A DNA stretch of 64,000 bases, taken from NCBI RefSeq assembly GCF_900163815.1, contig NZ_FUKO01000033.1, positions 158,514-222,513 of the forward strand, in the 5' to 3' direction. A program made the translations under genes and the position numbers. Positions within the stretch are counted from its first letter, which is position 1. Each line of letters opens with the position of its first letter. Shown piece by piece: positions 7,274-14,687 of this stretch. Under the pieces are notes generated by a model, which ran no database searches, was not told the DNA's origin, and saw only the letters and a list, made by a program, of their open reading frames with translations. This stretch comes from Microbacterium esteraromaticum (GTDB lineage: Bacteria > Actinomycetota > Actinomycetes > Actinomycetales > Microbacteriaceae).

Positions 7274-8911
7274 ATGATGTCGACTGCAATCCCTGACACC
7301 GCTTCCGCACGCAAGGCCCGCGGCGCATTCTTCACCCCCGAAGGGGTCACGCGACACCTGGCCGAGTGGGCGATCCAGAGCGCCGATGACACCGTTCTCG
7401 AGCCTTCTGCAGGGGAGGCCGCTTTCCTTGTGGCGGCGGTTGGACGCCTCCGTGAACTGGGTGCAAGGGAACCCGTCGTGCACGGCGTCGAACTCCACCA
7501 TGCGAGTGCTCGCGTCGCACGCAAGGTCGTTGCTGAGGCAGGAGGCATCGCGCGCATCCGTGTGAGCGACTTCTTCCTCACCGAACCGCGCGGCACGTAC
7601 GCGGCGGTGATCGGAAATCCGCCCTTCATCCGGTACCAGGACTTCAGTGGTGAGGCGCGCGACCGGGCTCGGTTCGCCGCACAGGCGCAGGGGGTCGCGC
7701 TCACCGGGCTCGCGTCGTCGTGGGCGGCGTTCGTCGTGCATGCCGCCGCGCACCTGCGCCCTGGTGGCCGGCTTGGGATGGTCCTGCCGGCGGAGCTCCT
7801 TTCGACCAATTATGCGGCGCCGGTGAGGCAGTTCCTGCTCTCGCGCTTTGAATCGGTGGAGCTAGTGACATTCGAGACTCAGATCTTCCCGGATGCCGAG
7901 GCCGACACAGTGCTGGTGAAGGCGAGCGGTTGGCTCGGTGAACCCGCTAGCGTCGCGACCCTTCGGCAGACCCGCGATGCGACCACGCTCGGCTCACTTC
8001 ATGAGGGAACAACCTGGGCGACCACCGACCTCGCAGCGCGATGGACCCCTCTTCACATCCAGGACGCGACGGTCGAGGCCATCACCGAGCTCATCCCTTC
8101 GGGCGCCTTCGTGCCTTTGCAGGAACTGGGTGACACCACGCTCGGCATGGTCACGGGTGCGAATCGCTTCTTTACGCTGTCTCCACAGCGCGTGAGAGAA
8201 CTAGGCATCCCACAGCGCGACCTCCTGCGCGTATCTCCTCCCGGCTCCTCCCACCTTCGCGGGCTCGCGCTGACGGACTCGGCGATGACCCGTCTCGGCC
8301 AGGACGATCAAGCCACTTGGCTCCTCTACCCGAGTAAGAACCCTGCGCCGGAGACCCTCGCGTATATCGAGAGCGGCCACGCGACGGGTGTTGACACCGC
8401 GTACAAATGCCGCGTCCGGAAGCCCTGGTGGCGCGTGCCGGTGCTCGCTCCCGCCGACTTGCTCCTGACCTACATGAACGCAGACACCGCACGCGTGGTT
8501 ACCAACGCTGCCGGTGCCCGTCACCTCAACAGCGTCCATGGCGTCTACCTCAAAGAAGACATCCGTGACCTCGCCTGTGAATTGCTCCCGGTGGCGTCGC
8601 TCAATTCGTTCACGCTCCTCGGCGCCGAGCTCGTCGGTCGCAGCTACGGGGGTGGTGTCCTCAAGGTTGAGCCGCGCGAGGCGGACCGTTGGTGGATGCC
8701 GAGTGCCGCGACGATGACCGAGCACCGTGACGCGCTCGTCGAACTGAAGCCGCGTGTACAGCGCCTGCTTCAGGCCAAGAATCTGCTGGGCGCCGTCGCG
8801 CTCGTCGACGGGGTCATCCTCGGCGGCCTGAGCGAAGCCCAGCTTCACGCGGTGCGCGAGGACGCCTCCGCCTTCATGCAACGCCGAGTAACAAGGGGTA
8901 AGAGTGGCTGA
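7274..8911 (+). CDS. Gamma-class N6-adenine DNA methyltransferase
   Basis: This is a 545-residue protein with motif order X-I-IV. GAFFTP is at 18-22, VLEPSAGEAAFL (AdoMet binding) at about 41-52, and catalytic NPPF at 115-118. This order defines gamma-class amino-methyltransferases. Residues about 200-480 form a long target-recognition region. A -10-like AACATAG stretch precedes the ATG with almost no leader. It overlaps the following nuclease-like gene by 8 nt, forming a modification-restriction pair. N6-adenine is favoured over N4-cytosine by the NPPF and FFTP motifs. The sequence specificity is not predictable here. Confidence 0.88.
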   Translation: MMSTAIPDTASARKARGAFFTPEGVTRHLAEWAIQSADDTVLEPSAGEAAFLVAAVGRLRELGAREPVVHGVELHHASARVARKVVAEAGGIARIRVSDFFLTEPRGTYAAVIGNPPFIRYQDFSGEARDRARFAAQAQGVALTGLASSWAAFVVHAAAHLRPGGRLGMVLPAELLSTNYAAPVRQFLLSRFESVELVTFETQIFPDAEADTVLVKASGWLGEPASVATLRQTRDATTLGSLHEGTTWATTDLAARWTPLHIQDATVEAITELIPSGAFVPLQELGDTTLGMVTGANRFFTLSPQRVRELGIPQRDLLRVSPPGSSHLRGLALTDSAMTRLGQDDQATWLLYPSKNPAPETLAYIESGHATGVDTAYKCRVRKPWWRVPVLAPADLLLTYMNADTARVVTNAAGARHLNSVHGVYLKEDIRDLACELLPVASLNSFTLLGAELVGRSYGGGVLKVEPREADRWWMPSAATMTEHRDALVELKPRVQRLLQAKNLLGAVALVDGVILGGLSEAQLHAVREDASAFMQRRVTRGKSG

Positions 8912-10004
8912 ACCGAGCCTCAAGCAGCGGGCATGGCCGCTATTCGACCGCATCGTGGCGGATGCGGTGGCGTCCCCGCTGTTCGAGATGGGGCCGTGGA
9001 ACGGCGATGAATACATCCCCGACATCGCCACCCTTCAGAAGCTGCTCGGTGTGCCTCGGTACCTGAACGCGAACTCTCAGAGTGGGGTGCCGGCGCTGGC
9101 ACTCGATGTCTGGGTCGCGTACGAGCTCCGGCGTGCGGGGTTCGCTGCCGATGCAGTTTGGCCACGCGCGGCGCATCCGCGTGTCATGCCGGCGCCGGTC
9201 GCGAACTACCTCGCGAGCACCACGAAGGAGTTGCGAGGTAAGGTCGGCGCGCAGATGGCCCGGCTCACACCCATGAAAGGCGTCGTCGCGACGGACGCGA
9301 AGGTGCTCGGGCGGCACTACATCAAGCAGGTCGACGTCGTGATGAGCGCGTGGGAGACGGGACCGGAGGTCCTCATCTCGACCAAGCGCATGGACTCATC
9401 CTTCGGCAAGAACGCCGCCAACCGCATCGAAGAGGCGTACGGCGACGCGAAGAACCTGCGTTCGCGCCACCCTCTTGCTGCACACGGGTTCGTCTACGGC
9501 CTCCGGTCGACGATTCTCGAGTCTGAGCCCGACAAGGCTCGCTGGCTCATCGACCTGCTTGGCAAGCTTGCGCAAGAGGACGATGCCTATGACGCGGTGT
9601 GCCTCCTGATGCTCCACTACGAGGGCGCAGCTCCGGAGGGGTCTGAGGGCGGACACGAGGACGAGGACGACGTCGCAGCCACAGAGCTCACCACGGAGAT
9701 CGAGGTGGACGAGGAGGACATCCTCGACGAAGAGGTCGTCGAGGATGTCCTCCTCGACGGCATCGACGAGATCATCAACGAGCTTCCGTCGGTGAGCGTC
9801 ATCGAGCACCGCGATGTGCCTGCCTCGCTCGGGGCCGCCGCGTTCCTCAAGCAGACTGTTGAGCACGTGCTGCGTGCAACGCCGATCACCATGCATCGCC
9901 ACGCCCGGGTGCTCCACGGCTGGCCTGTCGGAGAAGACCCAGCCGAGAGAAAGAAGCGCGCCACCAAGAAGGCGGCTGACGACGGCTCCGGAGCAAGCGC
10001 GTAA
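8904..10004 (+). CDS. Putative type II restriction endonuclease
   Basis: This 366-residue protein starts at GTG 8904, inside the end of the methyltransferase gene, with an AAGGGG ribosome site. No close family is recognised, but residues 140-163 (IKQVDVVMSAW then EVLISTKRM) look like a PD-(D/E)xK core with Asp144 and Lys161. Its position as partner of a solitary methyltransferase supports a restriction role. Residues about 205-270 are extremely acidic (Glu/Asp runs), perhaps a DNA-mimicking or autoinhibitory segment, and the C terminus is Lys-rich. No specificity can be inferred. Confidence 0.65.
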   Translation: MAEPSLKQRAWPLFDRIVADAVASPLFEMGPWNGDEYIPDIATLQKLLGVPRYLNANSQSGVPALALDVWVAYELRRAGFAADAVWPRAAHPRVMPAPVANYLASTTKELRGKVGAQMARLTPMKGVVATDAKVLGRHYIKQVDVVMSAWETGPEVLISTKRMDSSFGKNAANRIEEAYGDAKNLRSRHPLAAHGFVYGLRSTILESEPDKARWLIDLLGKLAQEDDAYDAVCLLMLHYEGAAPEGSEGGHEDEDDVAATELTTEIEVDEEDILDEEVVEDVLLDGIDEIINELPSVSVIEHRDVPASLGAAAFLKQTVEHVLRATPITMHRHARVLHGWPVGEDPAERKKRATKKAADDGSGASA

Positions 10005-10111
10005 CAAGCACTCGTCGGTTCTCCTGGCATCGACGGACCGCTGACCCCGTCGAGAATGCGCGGGAACACGCGAGAGGATCGCACCGCGCAAATTCGAAGT
10101 TCTTCGCCGAT

Positions 10112-10153
10112 CTGCTAACGGACGGTCGCCGGTTCGAATCCGGTCGAGCGCAC
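10112..10153 (+). other. tRNA 3'-half-like fragment
   Basis: The stretch contains CTGCTAAC resembling an anticodon loop, then a clear T-arm (GCCGG, loop TTCGAAT, CCGGT) and a CGAGCGCA acceptor-like 3' strand. The matching 5' acceptor strand is not found within 100 nt upstream, so this is not a functional tRNA. tRNA 3' halves are typical leftovers of integrase attachment sites. It sits exactly between the restriction genes and the next module. Confidence 0.4.
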
Positions 10154-10226
10154 TTCGTGTTCCGCTGTGGACTCCGAGGACCGGAAAGAGCCAGCTCCAG
10201 GACCGTTCAGCAGAGAGGAAAGCGCC

Positions 10227-10737
10227 ATGGTGAGGATCGCCAGCGGCGTCGTCGTGCTGAACGCGTCCATGGAACCGCTCGGAATCGTGCCGCTGCACCG
10301 CGCGCTGATCTTCCTGATACGTGAGCGCGCCACGATCGTCGACGCGGTCCCGAGCAGGATCGTCCGATCCGCCGAGGCCGAGTTCCCGATGCCTCGCGTC
10401 GTGCAGTTCCGAGAGATGGTGCGCGTGCCCTACCGGTACGGCACCGTCCCCCTGGTCGCGTGCAGGCCTGCTGCGCCGTGACGACCACGAGTGCGCCTAT
10501 TGCGGCCGGCACGCGACGACGGTAGACCACGTCATGCCCCGGTCGCGCGGTGTACGGGATGAGTGGCTGAACACGGTCGCGGCGTGCAGCCGATGCAACA
10601 ACGTCAAGGCCGACCGCACACCCGAAGAGGCACGCATGGTGCTCCGCTTCGCGCCTCGTGAAGTCACACGCCGCGACACCATGATCTTGGCGATCGCTCA
10701 GACCGGCGCCGACCTCGCTGCCATCGGACTGGCATGA
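10227..10737 (+). pseudogene. HNH endonuclease, frameshifted
   Basis: The N-terminal part (MVRIASGVVVLNASMEPLGI...) and the C-terminal part (DDHECAYCG, TTVDHVMPRSRG, CSRCNNVKADRTPEEA) together match the common actinobacterial HNH nuclease layout but lie in different frames. They join if one G is skipped near 10454, where GTCCCCCTGG is followed by TCGCGTGCAGG. The HNH core itself (CxxC, DH, CxxC) is intact. GAGAGG precedes the ATG. It may be an inactivated gene, a sequencing error in a C/G run, or a rare recoding event. Confidence 0.7.
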
Positions 10738-10761
10738 CCCGGTCCCGCCACACCGGCGGGA

Positions 10762-10774
10762 CCGGGTATGTGAC
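10762..10774 (+). promoter_or_regulatory. Element promoter motif, copy 3
   Basis: CCGGGTATGTGAC, with TATGTG 6 nt before ATG 10779. It fixes that start over longer in-frame alternatives. Confidence 0.65.
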
Positions 10775-10778
10775 AGCC

Positions 10779-11219
10779 ATGACCACCACGACACCGACGT
10801 CACAGGATGACATCAGCTCGGCAGAGAAGTTCGCGAATGAAGTGATGGTCGGCGTGCAGGGCGAGAGCCTCGCACGCGATCAGGTCCGTGAACTCCTCGC
10901 ACGGTCGATCGAGACGGACCGTGCGCGTCGTGCAGGGCCATTCGAGGACCTCCACGCTTACCAGCACACGACGACAGCGGGCATCAGCTACACCGTCGTG
11001 CAGATCGACACGACAGCTGATGCGCAGGAGCGAACCCACATCTACGTGAACGACGGATGCGTCTTCGACGGAGACCCGATCAGGGCCACGGACGAGCTGC
11101 GACGGCTCGTCGAGCTGTACGACAACGACGAGCACCAGGACAAGCCCTACGAGACATGCGAGTGGGTGGCGGAAGGCATCCGCGACTACATCGGCGAAGG
11201 CGACCGCGACGGTGGATGA
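10779..11219 (+). CDS. Hypothetical acidic protein
   Basis: A 146-residue protein (MTTTTPTSQDDISSAEKFAN...), acidic throughout, with an alpha/beta C-terminal half (ISYTVVQIDTTADAQERTHIYVNDG). The family is not recognised. It is driven by the element-wide TATGTG promoter, with leaderless geometry. The following small zinc-binding gene begins 2 nt after its stop, so the two likely share a transcript. Other genes with this promoter are also tiny and unassigned. Confidence 0.6.
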   Translation: MTTTTPTSQDDISSAEKFANEVMVGVQGESLARDQVRELLARSIETDRARRAGPFEDLHAYQHTTTAGISYTVVQIDTTADAQERTHIYVNDGCVFDGDPIRATDELRRLVELYDNDEHQDKPYETCEWVAEGIRDYIGEGDRDGG

Positions 11220-11221
11220 TC

Positions 11222-11434
11222 ATGTCCGACCCGGCACCGACGCTCGACCTTCATCGGTCGCATGGCAGCTTCACCCCGTACCCGCGGGAACTCGTGCTTC
11301 CCGAGGGGTCTATCGTGCTCGTGACGTGCAGCGTCTGCCACCTCGTGCAGGCGATCTGCAACCACGATCAGTGTGAATGGAACAGCCCCGGGACGATGCG
11401 CCGATGCCGGCTGTGTGGCATCGACGCATCGTGA
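11222..11434 (+). CDS. Small cysteine-rich (zinc-finger-like) protein
   Basis: This 70-residue protein (MSDPAPTLDLHRSHGSFTP...) has CSVCHLVQAIC, then CNHDQC context and CRLCG at its end, a pattern of paired cysteines that probably binds zinc. No enzyme motif is seen. It starts 2 nt after the previous gene and is likely co-transcribed with it. A nucleic-acid or protein adaptor role is a guess. Confidence 0.55.
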   Translation: MSDPAPTLDLHRSHGSFTPYPRELVLPEGSIVLVTCSVCHLVQAICNHDQCEWNSPGTMRRCRLCGIDAS

Positions 11435-11457
11435 GCTCACAACCCCAGTTGGAAGCC

Positions 11458-11618
11458 ATGCTCATCGGCATCATCCAGTCCACCCCCAGGAACTCACCAT
11501 CACCGGAGATGACGCGGAGGAGCTGAGAGCAGAACCGGCAGCACAAGTCTCCACGGGGTGGGTCGTCACCGGGGAGGGCATCGACGCCATCCTGGCGTCC
11601 GTTCCGAACGGGTTGTAG
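11458..11618 (+). pseudogene. Possible short frameshifted gene
   Basis: A frame opening at ATG 11458 (MLIGIIQSTP) changes frame at a run of five C bases near 11490. It would continue as a better-looking acidic segment (ELTITGDDAEELRAEPAAQV) to a stop at 11618. Neither half alone looks like a full gene. The call rests only on composition and the homopolymer, so it is weak. Confidence 0.25.
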
Positions 11619-11667
11619 GTCGATTTCGGGCGCTGCTGGTGGAGCTCGAGGCGATACTGTCTGAGTT

Positions 11668-11976
11668 ATGGGATTCCTTGGAGACTTCGCTTTTCGAATG
11701 TTGGGCGGTGATACCGCCGATTGCCCGGTGTGTGCGACGACGCTTCGGAGCAGCGACGGAGAGCGGTTTGAGTGCGACGTCTGCAACGACGTCTACTTCA
11801 TGGAGGATGGCGAGCTCGTGGCCTCCATGCACCGTGGGAGACGCCGTAGCAGGGACGCGGGGAGCTGCCGCAAATGCTCGTCGTCTCTCGCTGGCGCTGA
11901 CTACACATCGCCGTGGGAGGACGGCGACAACGAAGAGGGCTACGTCACATGCCGCCTGTGCGGGGCGAAGAACTAA
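11668..11976 (+). CDS. Double zinc-ribbon protein
   Basis: A 102-residue protein (MGFLGDFAFRMLGGDTADCP...) with four CxxC pairs: CPVC, CDVC, CRKC and CRLC. These form two zinc ribbons joined by a basic RGRRRSR linker. The function is unknown; this architecture suits nucleic-acid binding. A GATACTGT box shortly before the ATG could be its -10, giving a very short leader. It stands alone between the small-gene cluster and the regulator region. Confidence 0.65.
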   Translation: MGFLGDFAFRMLGGDTADCPVCATTLRSSDGERFECDVCNDVYFMEDGELVASMHRGRRRSRDAGSCRKCSSSLAGADYTSPWEDGDNEEGYVTCRLCGAKN

Positions 11977-12168
11977 CGATGACCCGTGGCCGGGCCCGCT
12001 TCAGCACAAGCCGATCCGCCGCTAAGTTCAGGTGGACCTCTACGCTCGGTGATGACGCTGTGGTACTTGGACGTTTCTCGAGGCGATAGCTCGCCCTGAA
12101 ACGTGCACGGTGGACAAGTAAGGCCGCTTCCGCCACGGGTACCAGTTGATCCTGGTAGGTCGGACCGA

Positions 12169-12486
12169 CTAGGACGCAGAGCGAGCTGCCTGACGTCGAG
12201 GACGGTGGGTGAGGAGTTCGCCCGTGACATCCATCCGGCTCAACGTGATGCCACACGCGCGGAACACCGCACGGATGATATCCCTCGTACCCGCTGGGTG
12301 CCCCGCGGATCTCAGCTCGAGCAGCGTCTTCCGCGCGAGTCGATGACGCTTGCTGAGCTCTGCCATCTGCGCGCAGAGAGTCTGTCGTGGTTGCCCCGTC
12401 GGTTCCGTCGGCCCAGCCGACGAGCTGCCCCTTGGCGAGTCGGCATCTTCCGTAACTGGTGCGGTGTCATTGTTCCTGACGTTCAC
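12169..12486 (-). CDS. Small HTH-like protein divergent from XRE regulator
   Basis: This 105-residue protein starts at GTG 12486 (alternative TTG 12492), with a strong GGAGGGG ribosome site. The N-terminal 35 residues are low-complexity. Residues about 45-85 (RHRLARKTLLELRSAG, then DIIRAVFRACGIT) resemble a Cro/HipB-type helix-turn-helix with the usual ALG-like end. It diverges from the XRE gene across a shared operator region (12487-12597), a common arrangement for the lysogeny-type switch of integrative elements. It may be the opposing regulator; this is inference. Confidence 0.5.
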   Translation of the reverse strand: MNVRNNDTAPVTEDADSPRGSSSAGPTEPTGQPRQTLCAQMAELSKRHRLARKTLLELRSAGHPAGTRDIIRAVFRACGITLSRMDVTGELLTHRPRRQAARSAS

Positions 12487-12546
12487 GATCAACGTCCCCT
12501 CCGTGTCACTGCTCTCGACTACGGTAAACAGACTCGATCGAAAAAT

Positions 12547-12583
12547 GCAACGATTCGTTGCGGCTTGTAGCGCTTCGTTGCGG
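12547..12583. promoter_or_regulatory. Operator: palindrome plus phased repeat
   Basis: GCAACGATTCGTTGC (12547-12561) is a perfect 7-1-7 inverted repeat. Its right half, TTCGTTGCGG (12554-12563), recurs at 12574-12583, exactly 20 bp on. The second copy abuts a TATGAT -10 box (12585-12590) before ATG 12598. Repressor bound here would cover the promoter, so autoregulation by the XRE protein is likely. Confidence 0.7.
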
Positions 12584-12597
12584 ATATGATGGCGGCT

Positions 12598-13230
12598 ATG
12601 GGGATAGAAGACCTGGGTGAGAACCGAGCCATCAGCGAGCGAATCGAGCTGCTGATGGTCCGCGCGCGGTTGCGAAGCCTGGCCGAACTCGCAAGGAAGT
12701 CCGGGATCAACCGAGCGACCATCAGCCTGAAGATGAACAACCACCGGCGGTGGAACATCGAAGATCTGAGGCTGGTCGCGCCCGCTCTCGGCGTCAGCGT
12801 TTCGCAGCTGCTCGGCGAGGATCCTGCCGCCGCGACACAAGCGTCGAGCCAACTTGCCTCCGCGCATGGGGGAGCGGATGAGTTCGCCCGGCGCATCCGG
12901 TTTCTGCAGTCGCATGCGATCAACGAGACGGGAACAGAGGTCGAAGAACTGCTCAAGTCGGTGCTCGCCGGCGGCAAGGCCCAATCAGACCCCGCGACGC
13001 TGAACGCGATAGCCGCACATTTCGGGGCGCCTGTGGGCTACCTCCTTGACCTTGGAGACCTCGAGATGGCGGAGCGCATCGAAGCGCAGATCGACCTGCG
13101 AACCGCCTTGACCGAAAGCGGCGTCTTGAACGTCGCAGCACGATCCCTGGGCCAGCTCTCGCCGGAGGAACTCCAGGCGATCACTCGCATCATCCGGCAG
13201 CACGGTGAGACGGGCGGTACCGGTGGCTGA
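12598..13230 (+). CDS. XRE-family regulator (ImmR-like)
   Basis: A 210-residue protein from ATG 12598 (MGIEDLGENRAISERIELLM...). Residues about 15-75 are a helix-turn-helix (LAELARKSGINRATISLKMNN, then LAPALGVSVSQLLG), and a second HTH-like segment lies at about 105-145 (NAIAAHFGAPVGYLLD). The TATGAT -10 box overlaps the upstream in-frame ATG 12586, so ATG 12598 (leaderless) is chosen. The 3' end overlaps an ImmA/IrrE protease gene. Such pairs control excision or lytic genes of integrative elements: the protease cleaves the repressor on DNA damage. Here that is inferred from the gene pair. Confidence 0.8.
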   Translation: MGIEDLGENRAISERIELLMVRARLRSLAELARKSGINRATISLKMNNHRRWNIEDLRLVAPALGVSVSQLLGEDPAAATQASSQLASAHGGADEFARRIRFLQSHAINETGTEVEELLKSVLAGGKAQSDPATLNAIAAHFGAPVGYLLDLGDLEMAERIEAQIDLRTALTESGVLNVAARSLGQLSPEELQAITRIIRQHGETGGTGG

Positions 13231-13741
13231 ATGGGACGGTCGGCGCCCGTGGCGCACTGATGCGGAGATCGTGGCGCGCGCGCAGGAGCGCCTCGAGCAC
13301 TATGGCCTGTCCGACGTCCGGGGGATCCCCGAGCTCACCAGCAAGGTCTCTGCGGCCACAGGAAAGACGATCACCGTCGAGGAAGTCGACGACCCCGTTC
13401 TCGTGACCACCACCGCGCTGTGGATCGAGTTCAAGGACCGCTCGCTCATCCTTCTCCGCCGCCACGACCCTGCCTACTATCGCGCACGCGGCCTGTTCCA
13501 CGAGTTCGGGCACATCGTGTTCGGGCACCCGGCGTGCACGGCGCTGACGAACGACCCGCAGATGTCTCGCTACGCCGCGGGCGGGGGAGAGGTCCGTGGG
13601 CGCGTCCTGATCTCGGAGGCGAACCTGCCAGCGCTGTACCGCAACGACGTGCACGAGAGCGAAGCGGAGGCCGTCGCCTCGCTGATCGGCCGCCGGCTGC
13701 TCCGCCCGCGCTACGAAGGAGACGAAGAGGTGTTCGGATGA
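13223..13741 (+). CDS. ImmA/IrrE-type metallopeptidase
   Basis: A 172-residue protein from GTG 13223 (GTG 13205 also possible). The zinc-protease motif is HEFGH followed by VFGH at about residues 93-101 (LFHEFGHIVFGH), and a downstream ESEAEAVAS segment supplies the usual third-ligand helix. ImmA/IrrE proteases cut partner XRE repressors. It overlaps the XRE gene by 8 nt and the next membrane-protein gene by 4 nt (ATGA), so all are co-translated. Confidence 0.85.
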   Translation: MAEWDGRRPWRTDAEIVARAQERLEHYGLSDVRGIPELTSKVSAATGKTITVEEVDDPVLVTTTALWIEFKDRSLILLRRHDPAYYRARGLFHEFGHIVFGHPACTALTNDPQMSRYAAGGGEVRGRVLISEANLPALYRNDVHESEAEAVASLIGRRLLRPRYEGDEEVFG

Positions 13742-14676
13742 CGATGGACCAACTGTACCTCCCGATCCTGCTGATCCTCGTCGTCGCGGTGATCGCCCGA
13801 ATCCCCACAGCGATTCGAGTCCCGACGGCACGACCCGCATGGTTCGCAACGCTCATCGCAGTGCCGGCCTTCATGACTCGCGGGCCGATCATTCCGATCC
13901 AGACGCTCGACGCGTGGATGGGCGGGGAGAACATCATCTTCCTCGTGCAGTCCTGGCTTGTCGTGTTCGCATTCTGGGGGCTCGCAGAGGCCGCCGGTAC
14001 CGACATCACCAGCAGCGAGCGGCCGAAACTCCGACTCTGGATCCCGCTGCTGAGCTGCCTCGCGTTCACCATCCCGTTCTTCCTGATCCCGAATCGGGAA
14101 GGCACTGAGTTGTTCTTCATCGACGCGCACGTCGATGACCTCGCCGCCATCGTCTGCGGCGTGCTCTACATGGCCGCCGTCGCCGGCATCTGTGCCCGAC
14201 TCCTCATCCGCCTGCACGGGCGCGATGCGCCGGCGCACTGGGTGTTCCGTATCGGAGCCGCACTGGTCATCGCTGGCTGCGTCCTTTGGAGTACGGCGAT
14301 CATCCTGGACCATGCGCTCTCGCTAGGTCGCACACCCATCGTCTGGATGTACATCGGCTTCGACATCCTCTTCTATCCCGGAGTCGTCGCACTTGCCCTC
14401 GGGCTGGTCGCATTCGCCGCTCAACGCGCCATCCGACAGCTCATCCTCCGACGCCGCGTCGCCGCGCTCCAGGACATCCTCACCAGCCGGTCCTTCACCA
14501 TCGATGAGGATGACCGCCCGCTGCCGTTCGTGGCGTACGACCTCATGGTCCAGATCGAGGACCTACGAATCCTCGGCGCCATTCGGCCGACGGTCGAGGA
14601 GCAACGCACGCTCGACAAGGTCGCACGATGGGTCGAGCGCACCTTCCCGCAGGTACACGACATCACCACGAGTTGA
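13738..14676 (+). CDS. Multi-pass membrane protein of the XRE-ImmA operon
   Basis: A 312-residue protein with about seven transmembrane helices in residues 1-240 (e.g. LYLPILLILVVAVIARI, IPLLSCLAFTIPFFLI, VIAGCVLWSTAIILD), then a cytosolic C-terminal tail of about 75 residues. The architecture resembles the MAB_1171c-like membrane proteins often found after actinobacterial XRE-ImmA/IrrE pairs; their function is unknown. Its ATG overlaps the protease stop (ATGA). A signal-sensing role for the regulator-protease pair is possible but unproven. Confidence 0.7.
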   Translation: MTMDQLYLPILLILVVAVIARIPTAIRVPTARPAWFATLIAVPAFMTRGPIIPIQTLDAWMGGENIIFLVQSWLVVFAFWGLAEAAGTDITSSERPKLRLWIPLLSCLAFTIPFFLIPNREGTELFFIDAHVDDLAAIVCGVLYMAAVAGICARLLIRLHGRDAPAHWVFRIGAALVIAGCVLWSTAIILDHALSLGRTPIVWMYIGFDILFYPGVVALALGLVAFAAQRAIRQLILRRRVAALQDILTSRSFTIDEDDRPLPFVAYDLMVQIEDLRILGAIRPTVEEQRTLDKVARWVERTFPQVHDITTS

Positions 14677-14687
14677 GAGGGACTGCA

